Below, piece by piece: positions 1 through 7,302 of a stretch of DNA of 13,148 nt. The notes beneath the pieces are model-generated. The model did not search any database. It had not been told where the DNA came from and saw nothing but the letters and a program-made list of their open reading frames with translations. Both the position numbers and the translations under genes were made by a program. This DNA is from JALQTD01 sp964390365. Its GTDB lineage: Bacteria; Bacteroidota; Bacteroidia; Flavobacteriales_D; Sanyastnellaceae. Position 1 is the stretch's first letter. Each line of letters begins with the position of its first letter. Location of the stretch: contig CAYMHW010000064.1 in the NCBI GenBank assembly GCA_964390365.1, positions 1 to 13,148 on the forward strand, written 5' to 3'.

Positions 1-2577
1 ATGACCGTGCCCGATGGGGTGTGGGTCGGGGGGCAGGGTTTCTTGGGCAAACTCGTTGCGTTCGAGCCGGTGGAGTGGGAGGACTGGACGGCGCAGCTGG
101 TGGAGGTCGCAGGCGATTTTGGCGATGTTTGGAGTTTGGAGCCGGGCGATGGCGGCATGTTCGTTCGCACTTCTTCGTTTGTCGGGTTTCTCACGGATTC
201 AGGCGCATTCAGCGTGTTGGCTTCGGGTTCGGTGGTCAGTGGTTTCAAGGTGGATGCTGGATACGGATGCCAAATCGCCAACAAGCTCCTTCGATTCGAC
301 GCCAACGGAGTTGCCAATGGCGAGTGGCCGCTTCCTCTGGCCGTGCGGGTCCAAGCCTGGATCGATGGTTCTGTGCCGCGGGTGTTGACCCACGCTCGCG
401 GGATCTGGCAATGGGACGGAAGCGAATGGGTCCGTGAGGCGTCCTCGTTGAGCGATGCCCTTGCGGAGGCTCGGGCCCATGTGGCGGTGGCCTCGCCCGA
501 GGGTTGGCTCGTCGGCACCGCGCAGGGCGGGGTGATCGTGAGCCGCGATTGGTCGACCGTGAGCGCGCGGTACAATGAATCGGCGGGCTTATTGGGCACT
601 TCGGTCGTGGGCATCGCGGTGGACGAACTCGGAAATGCCTGGGTGGCCGCAGAGGGCGGGTTGAACATCATTCGCTTCAGCTGGCCTCAACGCGTTCCGC
701 AGTTGACCGAGACCTTAAAGGAGTCGGGTTACTCGTCCTTGCATTTGGCCTCCGGTCGCAGGTATTGGGGCACTTCCCTTGGCGTGAAGACGCAGGCTTC
801 TCGCAATGCGCCCTTGCGGCAGGTGGTGGGGGTTGAAGACCAAACCTGGTCCCTTCAACTCCTCAACGACCGCCCTTGGGTCTCTCACCTCACCGGCGGG
901 GGATGGCTCGATGGCGAGTCCTACGAGCCCGTGCTCCAAGGGGTAGGGGTCTGGGAAGTCGTCGATCAGCCGGGCACCCGGTACCATTATGCTGGCACCT
1001 TTGATGGGCTGGTTCGCTTGGATTTGACCGGCATGGAGCCCCCGAAGCCTGTCGAGGGATTCGGCGAAACAGCGCGCTTTGTGGTCTTCGAGGCGCAGCG
1101 TGTGGTGTGGGTGGCTTATCCGTACAAGGGAGTGTACCGCGTTGAGCTGAATGAGGATGGCACCCGTGCGGAGCGGGTCCGCTTGTACACCAGCGAGGAT
1201 GGCTTGCCCGAACCCATTCACGTGGAAGTGTTTGACGCGGCGGGCGAGCCGATTTTTTCGACCAACGAAGGGTTTTATCGCTACGATGGGGCGTCGGACC
1301 GGTTGGTTCCTGCCCAGGAGGCGTTCGCCGGGATGATTCCTCGGGAGGGGCACGTGGAGCGGTTGTACGCGGGGGAGCACGCTACGTGGTGGTTCCTTCA
1401 AGGCCAGACTGCAGGCCAAATCCACCCCCAAACCTCCAACCTGAAAACCACCATGGAAGTCCGTCGCATCCCGCTGACGGGCACGCCATTGGTGGCTCCC
1501 TTCGAACGGCTGGAGCTCCTCTCCGAAGACCGGGTGTGCGTGCCCGTGGAGGGCGGCTTCCTCTACCTCGACGCGAACCGCATGTCCGTCGATGCGGCCC
1601 CGCCAGCACTCACCGTGCACTCCGTGACCCACCTGAACAACGGAGAGGGCGCCCGATCGCTTCCGGTGCATGAGACCGCCCTGAATCCGGGCAACCACGC
1701 CTTGGAAATCCGGCTCCGGGGTTTCGACCCGAAGTGGGCCGGTGTCCAGCGATACCAGTGGCGCCTCGATGACGAAGGTGCGGAGTGGTCCCGCCCGCAG
1801 GAGTCCGCCCGCGTCATGCTCGGCGGCCTCGGGCCGGGAACGCACCGCATTCAATTCCGGGCCATCATCGAAGACGGCTTTACGGGGCCCGTCACGGATT
1901 GGGAGGTCCGAGTGGCCCATCCTTGGCACGAGCGCTGGGAATTTCGAATCGCGTTGTTCGCCTTGATCATCGCGGCCGGGATTTGGTTCGTGCGGTGGAA
2001 GCAGCGGCGCATCCGCATCGAGCACGCACAAGACTCCGCGCGCATCGAAGCCGATCGGGTGCGGTCGGAGGAGCGCTACCGCCGCGAAATCGAGTCCACC
2101 GAGCTGCGCTTGGAGGCCGAACGGTTGCGCCGGGTGGAGGCGGAAGTGGCGGCGAAGAATCAGGAGTTGGCCTCTGCGACGATGCATTTGGTCCAAAAAG
2201 CGCAAATGACCGCGACCCTGCAAACCGGCCTTCAAGCCCTGCGCGAAAGCGTCGCCCCCGCAGAACGGAAGCAAGTCGATAAACTGCTATCGGTGCTCGG
2301 CGCGAGCTCGCGACTCGATGACAATTGGGAACAGTTTACCCAGCAATTTGACCAAGTGCACGTGGAATTCCACAAGCGGCTGCTGGAGCAATTCCCCGAC
2401 TTGACGAAGAACGACCTGAAGCTGTGTACGTACTTGCGGATGAACTTGTCGTCCAAGGAAATCGCCTCGCTCACGTTCGTAACGGTGCGGGCGGTGGAGG
2501 TGAGCCGGTCGCGCTTGCGGAAGCGGTTGGGTTTGGATCCGAGCGATAACCTGCTTCAGTTCATCCAGAGTTTGTGA
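1..2577 (+). CDS. Membrane-spanning one-component regulator: propeller repeats, Y_Y_Y domain, LuxR-type HTH (5' end probably cut)
   Basis: Residues 1 to about 525 are WD/propeller-like sensor repeats (motifs such as GNAWVAAEGGLN and DGLPEP). About 534-640 resembles the Y_Y_Y domain (YQWRLDDEGAEWS, then GPGTHRIQFRA). One membrane helix spans about 648-664, followed by a charged coiled coil (about 668-735) and a C-terminal helix-turn-helix (about 801-858) with the SSKEIA...RAVEVSRSRLRKRLGL pattern of LuxR/GerE-type domains. This architecture is common in Bacteroidota: the N-terminal part should sense a ligand in the periplasm and the HTH should bind DNA on the cytoplasmic side. There is no histidine kinase or receiver domain, so it is a one-component regulator. 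The first codon in the window is an ATG, but no signal peptide follows and the sequence is already repeat-like, so I think the real start lies upstream. The ligand and target genes are unknown. It converges on the GH97 gene with one base between the stop codons. Confidence 0.85.
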   Translation: MTVPDGVWVGGQGFLGKLVAFEPVEWEDWTAQLVEVAGDFGDVWSLEPGDGGMFVRTSSFVGFLTDSGAFSVLASGSVVSGFKVDAGYGCQIANKLLRFDANGVANGEWPLPLAVRVQAWIDGSVPRVLTHARGIWQWDGSEWVREASSLSDALAEARAHVAVASPEGWLVGTAQGGVIVSRDWSTVSARYNESAGLLGTSVVGIAVDELGNAWVAAEGGLNIIRFSWPQRVPQLTETLKESGYSSLHLASGRRYWGTSLGVKTQASRNAPLRQVVGVEDQTWSLQLLNDRPWVSHLTGGGWLDGESYEPVLQGVGVWEVVDQPGTRYHYAGTFDGLVRLDLTGMEPPKPVEGFGETARFVVFEAQRVVWVAYPYKGVYRVELNEDGTRAERVRLYTSEDGLPEPIHVEVFDAAGEPIFSTNEGFYRYDGASDRLVPAQEAFAGMIPREGHVERLYAGEHATWWFLQGQTAGQIHPQTSNLKTTMEVRRIPLTGTPLVAPFERLELLSEDRVCVPVEGGFLYLDANRMSVDAAPPALTVHSVTHLNNGEGARSLPVHETALNPGNHALEIRLRGFDPKWAGVQRYQWRLDDEGAEWSRPQESARVMLGGLGPGTHRIQFRAIIEDGFTGPVTDWEVRVAHPWHERWEFRIALFALIIAAGIWFVRWKQRRIRIEHAQDSARIEADRVRSEERYRREIESTELRLEAERLRRVEAEVAAKNQELASATMHLVQKAQMTATLQTGLQALRESVAPAERKQVDKLLSVLGASSRLDDNWEQFTQQFDQVHVEFHKRLLEQFPDLTKNDLKLCTYLRMNLSSKEIASLTFVTVRAVEVSRSRLRKRLGLDPSDNLLQFIQSL

Positions 2578-2578
2578 C

Positions 2579-4669
2579 TCATGGTGCGGGGTAGGCGAAG
2601 CCCGCGAACCCCCCGCCCGGTGCGAGTTCCACTGTCAGCGTGTCGCCCGGTCCCACCGTGCGCTTGGTCTTGACGATGCCGGCTGGGCCGTCCTCCCACA
2701 GCAGGAGTTCCCAACGACCTGCATGACCGACGCGCTCGAGGAACCCCAGCGGCTCCGCCACCGTTCGCGGTTCTTCGGCATTGATGCCACCGATGAAGAC
2801 CCGGTCGCCCCCGCGTTCTTGCCGGGCGACAACAGCAAATTCCCCGACCTCGCCGGACAGCACGTCCGTCCATTCCCAATCCACCGCCAGGTGTTCGAGG
2901 AAGTCCACAAACACCGGCTCGCGCTCGTAGTGTTCGGGGAGGTCGCAGGCCATTTGGAGCGGGCTGTAGAAGACCACGTACAGGCCCAGTTGTCCACCGA
3001 GCGTGGTGGGAATGCGGTTTGCCGGGCGCCACGGGTCGAGCGACAGGTGCACGGCTCCCGGCGTGAAGTCCATCGGTCCCGCCAGCATGCGCGTAAACGC
3101 GAGGGTCGCATTGTGGTCCACCGGATTGCCGCCGTTGCGGCCCCACGCGTTGAATTCCTGCCCGCGCGCGCCTTCGCGGCTCATGAGGTTGGGCCACGTC
3201 CGCCGGATGCCCGTGTCCTTGATGGGTTCGTGGATGTTCAACGCGACGCCATGCCGCGCGGCCGTTTCCACCGTGCGTTGGTAATGTTGCACCATCCATT
3301 GCCCGTGGTGGGGTTCGCCGCGCGGAATGATCGGACCGACGTAGCCGGTTTTTACGGCGCGTTGGCCGAGGGCGGCCAGTTGGGCATACGCCGTGTCGAG
3401 TTGCGCGTCGTAGGTGGTGACCGCCGCGCTGGTTTCGTGGTGCGCGATGAGTTGCACCCCTTGGTTTTGGGCATGCAAGGCCAAACCCCGCAAATCGTAA
3501 TCCGGATAAGGCGTCACAAAGTCAAACACCCCCTCCCGGTCATCGAAGCCAATCCACCGCTCCCACCCCGTGTTCCACCCTTCAACGAGCACTCCGTCGA
3601 ACCCGTGCGCCGCGGCAAAGTCGATGTAGCGCCGCGTGTTTTCGGTCGTGGCTCCATGCCGGCCGTGCGCATCCCCCACGATGGGCTGCCCGTCCTCGTC
3701 GGTCTTCCACATCGACCACGACGACTTGTCCAAGTGCATTTCCCACCAAATTCCCACGTACTTCATCGGGCGCACCCACTTCCAATCTTCCCCCGTCGGG
3801 TCTTCGGCCTGCGGGGCGTTCAAATCCAGCGCCATCGTGCTCTCCAGCAGCCCGCCCGCATCGTCCGATAGCGTCAGCGTCCGCCACGGCGTGCTGAACG
3901 GCAGTCCGATGCGCGCCGGGCCGACAAGGTCCGTAACCAATCCACGCTCCGTTCGCTTCAAGGTGATTTCCGGGTAATCGTAGAGCGCTGCTTCGTGCAA
4001 CGCGACGTGCAGCCCGTCGTCGTAGCGAAACGTAGCCGGGGTGGCGATGGCGTTTTCCTTGACGGTGGTGCAGATGATGGCCGTGCTGTCCCAAGCGGCG
4101 AACGCGTCGATTTCATCCAACCGCGTGTGCTGGTACAGCAACTCGTAGCTATCCCAATCGCCCGGAATCCACCACGCCTCTGGGTTTCCGACGAGGTTCA
4201 TTGCGCTCAGCTCCTCAACCACGGTGAGGCTGTCGCGGTCGTCGCGCTCGTGAAAATGCGTGCGAAACGCGACCCCGTCATCCATCACGCGAAACTCCAC
4301 TGCCCACCGGTGACCCCAAACGTCCACGAGTTCCATCCGACCCACTTGGGCTTCATCGTGCACCCGGCGCTGCTCCCCCCAAGGCAGTTCGTAATCCTGC
4401 ACGAGCAACTCGGGCCCGGTGCATGCGACAATGCGCTGCCCGCGCTCCGGTCCCGGCGTTCCTTCGAACTCAAAGGCAATCGGGGAATACCCGACGACCT
4501 CGGCCCCATCCCGTTCCACGGTGTAGTACAGGATGCTGTGGTCATCCAGGGCAACGGTGGCGGTGATGCGGCCATCCGGAGAAGTCAGCGTCAACGCGGT
4601 GCTCGAATCGAGCACGGCGGGACCGCTCGTGCATGCGGTCAGGACGAGCAGCCAGGTCAGGTGTTTCAT
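2579..4669 (-). CDS. GH97 family alpha-glucosidase-type lipoprotein (SusB-like, inverting type)
   Basis: A 696-residue glycoside hydrolase family 97 protein, expected to remove glucose (or galactose) from the non-reducing ends of alpha-glucans or related sugars outside the cytoplasm. The N-terminus is a lipoprotein signal (lipobox LTAC, Cys13). An N-terminal beta-sandwich (about 25-290) precedes the (beta/alpha)8 barrel (KYVGIWWEMH at 303-312, GFDGVLVEGWNTGWERW at 356-372) and a C-terminal beta domain (about 600-696). Glu412 (HHETS), Glu481 (IHEP), Glu499 (REGARG) and Glu505 (GQEF) have exactly the spacing of SusB Glu439, Glu508, Glu526 and Glu532 (offset 27 throughout). This supports the Ca2+-dependent inverting subgroup rather than the retaining one that uses an Asp nucleophile. 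Its ATG overlaps the stop of the upstream methyltransferase gene as ATGA, so the two are probably translated together. No SusC/SusD pair is visible. Substrate is not decided by the sequence. Confidence 0.93.
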   Translation of the reverse strand: MKHLTWLLVLTACTSGPAVLDSSTALTLTSPDGRITATVALDDHSILYYTVERDGAEVVGYSPIAFEFEGTPGPERGQRIVACTGPELLVQDYELPWGEQRRVHDEAQVGRMELVDVWGHRWAVEFRVMDDGVAFRTHFHERDDRDSLTVVEELSAMNLVGNPEAWWIPGDWDSYELLYQHTRLDEIDAFAAWDSTAIICTTVKENAIATPATFRYDDGLHVALHEAALYDYPEITLKRTERGLVTDLVGPARIGLPFSTPWRTLTLSDDAGGLLESTMALDLNAPQAEDPTGEDWKWVRPMKYVGIWWEMHLDKSSWSMWKTDEDGQPIVGDAHGRHGATTENTRRYIDFAAAHGFDGVLVEGWNTGWERWIGFDDREGVFDFVTPYPDYDLRGLALHAQNQGVQLIAHHETSAAVTTYDAQLDTAYAQLAALGQRAVKTGYVGPIIPRGEPHHGQWMVQHYQRTVETAARHGVALNIHEPIKDTGIRRTWPNLMSREGARGQEFNAWGRNGGNPVDHNATLAFTRMLAGPMDFTPGAVHLSLDPWRPANRIPTTLGGQLGLYVVFYSPLQMACDLPEHYEREPVFVDFLEHLAVDWEWTDVLSGEVGEFAVVARQERGGDRVFIGGINAEEPRTVAEPLGFLERVGHAGRWELLLWEDGPAGIVKTKRTVGPGDTLTVELAPGGGFAGFAYPAP

Positions 4670-5262
4670 GCCCGGCGGGTTGCGACCAAACGGGCAACTG
4701 CCGCCGGGCCTTGGTGGAACGGACCCTCATCGAGCGTGGTGCGAACCAGCTCGCATTGGACGACGTCGAGCTCCGCAAAATCCTCCCGCAGCATCGCTTC
4801 CGTGAACAGCATGCTCGGATCCTTGGGGCCGCCTGAAGTGAACTGCAGTTGGTCCGGGTTGAACCCTTCGAGGATGAGGGTGCCCCCCGGGCGAAGCCAA
4901 CCCAGTACCCGCTCGTGAAAGGCGCGGCGGCGGTCGGCGGGCATGTGGGCGAACACGAGGCCGATGGCGTCGAAGGTTTGGCCGGGTTCAAAGGCGAAGG
5001 CATCGGCCACGCAGGCGTTGATCGTCACGTTCGCTTCGCGCGCCCACCGTTGCGACTTGTCCACGCCCTCTGAACTGTAATCGAAGGAATGCACGTCCCA
5101 TCCTTGCTGGGCCGCGTGCAGGGCGTTCCGACCTTCTCCGTCGCAGGGCAACAGGAGGCTGCCCGGGGTCAACAACGCCAGCTGTTCCGCAAGGAAGGCG
5201 TTGGGTTCCTTGCCGTACGCTGCTGCTTCCGCAGCGTAGCGTTCGTTCCAAAACTCGTTCAT
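4666..5262 (-). CDS. Class I SAM-dependent methyltransferase (TehB/thiopurine-methyltransferase-like fold)
   Basis: A 198-residue Rossmann-fold methyltransferase. The N-terminal FWNERYA...AYGKEPNAFL (4-24) is typical of the TehB-like and thiopurine-methyltransferase-like group. Motif I is LLPCDGEGRN (37-46), the acidic end of strand 2 is Asp61 (SFDYS), motif II-like VADAFAF is at 85-91, and FDAIGLVFAHMP (97-108) is followed by the LRPGGTLILEGF post-motif (123-134). The protein should be cytoplasmic and transfer a methyl group to a small molecule, but the acceptor cannot be read from the sequence. It is the first gene of a leftward operon with the GH97 gene, which it overlaps by 4 nt (ATGA). 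A functional link to sugar hydrolysis is not obvious. The start at 5262 follows the divergent promoter region directly and has no Shine-Dalgarno sequence, as expected in Bacteroidota. Confidence 0.88.
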   Translation of the reverse strand: MNEFWNERYAAEAAAYGKEPNAFLAEQLALLTPGSLLLPCDGEGRNALHAAQQGWDVHSFDYSSEGVDKSQRWAREANVTINACVADAFAFEPGQTFDAIGLVFAHMPADRRRAFHERVLGWLRPGGTLILEGFNPDQLQFTSGGPKDPSMLFTEAMLREDFAELDVVQCELVRTTLDEGPFHQGPAAVARLVATRRA

Positions 5263-5284
5263 GGGAGGTCAACTTTCAAGGGGA

Positions 5285-5314
5285 CAAAGGTGTTGCTTTT
5301 TGGTCGAATCCAAA
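5285..5314 (-). promoter_or_regulatory. Candidate Bacteroidota-type promoter for the methyltransferase-GH97 operon
   Basis: On the minus strand a TTTG (-33 type, complement of 5311-5314) is followed after 18 bases by CACCTTTG (complement of 5285-5292), one base off the TAnnTTTG -7 consensus. Transcription would begin around 5278, about 16 nt before the methyltransferase start. The TTTG box lies partly in the right arm of the inverted repeat at 5292-5319, which would allow a repressor to block it. It is a weak match and is offered as a candidate only. Confidence 0.3.
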
Positions 5315-5319
5315 GCAAC
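5292..5319. repeat. 8-bp inverted repeat in the divergent intergenic region (candidate operator)
   Basis: GTTGCTTT (5292-5299) and AAAGCAAC (5312-5319) are perfect inverted copies separated by 12 bases. A second, nested inverted repeat, TTTGG (5299-5303) and CCAAA (5310-5314), uses the spacer. The element sits in the middle of the 65-bp gap between the divergent methyltransferase and aldehyde dehydrogenase starts and overlaps the candidate minus-strand promoter. It could bind a dimeric regulator acting on one or both directions. No T-run follows, so a terminator is unlikely. Confidence 0.45.
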
Positions 5320-5327
5320 TTAACCCC

Positions 5328-6716
5328 ATGAACGATTCCGGTTTCTTGCGGTTGCGCAAGCAGGTACCGCAACAGCGCCAAACCTCGGCGCGTGAGCGCA
5401 TTGCGCTGCTCGATGCGTTGTACAACGAGGTGTGGCGTCGGCGGGAGGACTTGCACGCGGCGATGTACGCGGATTTTCGGAAACCCGCGGAGGAGGTGGA
5501 CCTCACGGAAATCTTTGTGCTCAAGAGCGAAATCGCCTACGTCAAGCGCCGCTTGAAGGGGTGGATGCGCCCGAAACGTGTGGGGGGCGGCCTGGCGATG
5601 GTGGGTTCGGCCGCTTGGGTCAAGCCGGAGTCGAAGGGGGTGGTGCTCATCATGGCGCCGTGGAACTACCCGATGCAGTTGCTGTTCCGTCCCTTGGTTT
5701 CCGCGCTCGCCGCGGGGTGCACGGCCATGCTCAAGCCGTCGGAGATGACGCCGAAAACGGCGCAGGTCCTGCAGGAAATCGTGGAAGCGGCCTTCGATCC
5801 GAGTGTCGTTCAGCTCGTGCAGGGTGGGGCGGACGTGGCGCAGGCGTTGTTGGCGTTGCCGTTCAATCACGTGTACTTCACGGGGTCGCCGGCGGTGGGG
5901 CGTTTGGTCATGGCGGCGGCTGCGCAGCATCCGTGCAGCGTGACGTTGGAGTTGGGGGGCAAGTCGCCCGCGATCGTGGATGCGACGGCGGATTTGAAGG
6001 TGGTGGCTCGGCGTTTGGCCTGGGGAAAATGCGTGAATGCAGGCCAAATCTGCGTCAGCCCCGACTACGCGCTCGTTCCCGCAGACCGGCGCGACGCCTT
6101 CGTGAACGCGCTGCGCGACGCGATGATCGCCCAATACGGCCCGGACCCCGCGACGGCTCCGGACTACCAGCGCATCGTGAACCCCCGGCACGCCGCCCGC
6201 ATCGCCGGCCTCATCCAGGACGCCGTGGACCGCGGCGCCCGCATCGCCCACGGCGGCGCAACCGATCCCGACCAAGCCTTCATCGCTCCCACCATCCTCG
6301 TCGATGTCCCCCGCGACGCGGCCATCCTCACCGAAGAGATCTTCGGCCCCGTCCTCCCGGTGCTCACCTACACAAGCGAGGATGAAATCGTCGCGGAAGT
6401 GGAAAGCCGACCGACCCCGCTCGCCCTGTACCTATATAGCAGGCACCGCAAACGCATACGGCGCCTCCTCAACCGCCTCCAATCCGGCGGCGCTGCCATC
6501 AACCAATCCGTCGTCCACGTCGGCCACCGGGCCCTGCCCTTCGGCGGCCACGGCAACAGCGGCATCGGCGCCGGCCACGGACATTACGGCTTCATCGAGT
6601 TCACCCACCAGCGCGGCGTGTACCAACAAATCCTGCCCAGCGCCGCGGAGGCGCTCGCACCGCCCTACACGCCCTTCAAGCGCAAGCTCATCAACGCGGT
6701 GCTCCGCTGGCTTTGA
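5328..6716 (+). CDS. Class 3-type aldehyde dehydrogenase, NAD(P)-dependent
   Basis: A 462-residue aldehyde dehydrogenase of the ALDH3 / fatty-aldehyde / coniferyl-aldehyde group, about the usual length for that short-N-terminus class. It oxidises an aldehyde to the carboxylic acid with NAD+ or NADP+. Seen in order: APWNYP (110-115, oxyanion Asn113 or its neighbour in this motif), KPSEMTP (136-142), the cofactor loop FTGSPAVGR (184-192), general base Glu208 in LELGGKSP (207-214), catalytic Cys242 in NAGQICVSPDY (237-247), EEIFGPVLPV (336-345) and PFGGHGNSGIGAGHGHYGF (404-422). The C-terminus ends PYTPFKRKLINAVLRWL, a short amphipathic tail and not a clear membrane anchor. It is transcribed alone, divergent from the methyltransferase operon. 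Its two halves differ sharply in synonymous codon use (see findings). The substrate cannot be assigned. Confidence 0.95.
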   Translation: MNDSGFLRLRKQVPQQRQTSARERIALLDALYNEVWRRREDLHAAMYADFRKPAEEVDLTEIFVLKSEIAYVKRRLKGWMRPKRVGGGLAMVGSAAWVKPESKGVVLIMAPWNYPMQLLFRPLVSALAAGCTAMLKPSEMTPKTAQVLQEIVEAAFDPSVVQLVQGGADVAQALLALPFNHVYFTGSPAVGRLVMAAAAQHPCSVTLELGGKSPAIVDATADLKVVARRLAWGKCVNAGQICVSPDYALVPADRRDAFVNALRDAMIAQYGPDPATAPDYQRIVNPRHAARIAGLIQDAVDRGARIAHGGATDPDQAFIAPTILVDVPRDAAILTEEIFGPVLPVLTYTSEDEIVAEVESRPTPLALYLYSRHRKRIRRLLNRLQSGGAAINQSVVHVGHRALPFGGHGNSGIGAGHGHYGFIEFTHQRGVYQQILPSAAEALAPPYTPFKRKLINAVLRWL

Positions 6717-6735
6717 TCGATGCGGAGCGCCGTCC

Positions 6736-6751
6736 GTCTCGCTGCAGAGAC
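6736..6751 (+). other. Small hairpin after the aldehyde dehydrogenase gene
   Basis: GTCTC and GAGAC flank a 6-base loop (GCTGCA) 20 nt after the stop codon. There is no following T-run, so termination would be weak or factor-dependent. The rest of the 125-bp gap to the next gene contains only the promoter-like box listed next. Confidence 0.2.
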
Positions 6752-6826
6752 CGAGTGGCTCGCGGTACCCGAGGCGAAATAACAGGTTTTGGCTCAACCG
6801 GTTCGGCCGTTCCTCGCTCCGATTCG

Positions 6827-6834
6827 TACCTTGC
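6827..6834 (+). promoter_or_regulatory. Promoter-like -7 box ahead of the metal-efflux locus
   Basis: TACCTTGC resembles the Bacteroidota -7 element TAnnTTTG and stands 7 bases before the ATG of the small secreted protein, so the mRNA leader would be very short. No convincing -33 TTG lies 19-21 bases upstream; only TTC at 6802-6804 is near. If real, this promoter would drive the whole efflux locus. Confidence 0.25.
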
Positions 6835-6841
6835 GGCCGGC

Positions 6842-7237
6842 ATGTGGACCCAACGCGTCATCTCCCATTTCTTGTTCAGCATCATGCTGCTGGTGCAAGC
6901 GCATGCGGCCATTCCGCATCAGCACCTCGGAGCTTCGGGTTCGTGCGGTGCGGTTTGCCATGCCCCTGAACGTGCGGAAAGTTGGTGGGATGCGGTGGTG
7001 CACGAGGTGCACGATTTGGTGCACCGCCACGCCGAGACGGCGGCTTGCGAGTCGGACGAGGAAGTCTACCGCCCCGCTTCTGAGCTTGAATTCGAAGCGG
7101 TGCAGGCGACCCTGCCCCCCGCCATCGGACGCGTCGCTGTGCCCGTTGCAGCGACCGTTTTCCCTCACGAGGAAGCCCTGCGAACGCAGGAGTCGCTGGA
7201 GGTGCGGTCCCTTCGGGGTCCGCCGAGCCGAGGTTGA
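6842..7237 (+). CDS. Small secreted His/Cys protein at the head of the efflux locus (possible metal-binding protein)
   Basis: A 131-residue protein starting at the ATG that gives a clean signal peptide (Arg5, hydrophobic 9-19, Ala-His-Ala at 20-22). An ATG at 6713 in the same frame would overlap the aldehyde dehydrogenase stop and add 43 residues without export features, so I prefer 6842. The mature part opens with IPHQH (24-28) and then has Cys35, Cys39-His40 (CGAVCH), His54, His57, His61, His63 and Cys69, a density that suggests metal binding in the periplasm. The C-terminal third is hydrophobic then polar and ends SLRGPPSRG. Short secreted His/Cys proteins of this sort are often found ahead of Cus/Czc-type RND genes in Bacteroidota (my recollection of context; family name not certain). 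It precedes tolC by 69 bp containing two hairpins. The codon pattern and signal peptide support a real gene. Confidence 0.65.
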   Translation: MWTQRVISHFLFSIMLLVQAHAAIPHQHLGASGSCGAVCHAPERAESWWDAVVHEVHDLVHRHAETAACESDEEVYRPASELEFEAVQATLPPAIGRVAVPVAATVFPHEEALRTQESLEVRSLRGPPSRG

Positions 7238-7240
7238 TCG

Positions 7241-7257
7241 GGTGCGCTTCGGCGCCC
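7241..7257 (+). other. C(UUCG)G tetraloop hairpin just after the small secreted protein gene
   Basis: GCGC-TTCG-GCGC (7244-7255) forms a four-pair stem closed by the very stable C(UUCG)G loop, and two further G-C pairs are possible across a bulged T. It starts 3-4 nt after the stop codon and has no T-run. It may protect or trim the mRNA end and not terminate. Confidence 0.3.
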
Positions 7258-7277
7258 AGTGAATCCTTCGTGCTCAT

Positions 7278-7302
7278 GGGCTGAATCAGCCCTCAACTTT
7301 TT
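7278..7302 (+). terminator. Short hairpin plus T-run between the small gene and tolC (attenuator-like terminator or palindromic operator)
   Basis: GGGCTGA (7278-7284), one central A, then TCAGCCC (7286-7292) is a perfect 7-bp odd palindrome. As RNA it folds to GGGCU/AGCCC with a 5-base loop, followed five bases on by TTTTT (7298-7302). It stands 5 bases before the tolC ATG. It could partly terminate transcription and so set a small-protein to pump ratio, or the DNA palindrome could bind a regulator. The T-run is offset from the stem, which weakens the terminator reading. Confidence 0.35.

Noticed and set aside
715..2274. A 519-codon open frame on the minus strand inside the regulator gene
   Set aside because: It is antisense to a gene with clear domains, is rich in Arg/His/Pro and has no recognisable motif; GC-rich DNA gives such frames readily.
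1..2577. Hybrid two-component (histidine kinase) reading of the regulator
   Set aside because: After the membrane helix there is only a coiled coil and HTH; no H-box, ATPase N/G boxes or receiver Asp were found.
2723..3871. A 382-codon plus-strand open frame opposite the GH97 gene
   Set aside because: The GH97 frame has the catalytic glutamates and lipobox; this one has only Arg/His/Val-rich low-complexity sequence.
4666..5262. Naming the methyltransferase tehB and calling tellurite resistance
   Set aside because: The similarity is to the general fold and N-terminal motif only; the acceptor substrate cannot be read from sequence.
5259..6275. A 338-codon minus-strand open frame across the divergent region and the aldehyde dehydrogenase
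   Set aside because: It would cover the promoter gap and run antisense to an intact enzyme gene; no motif.
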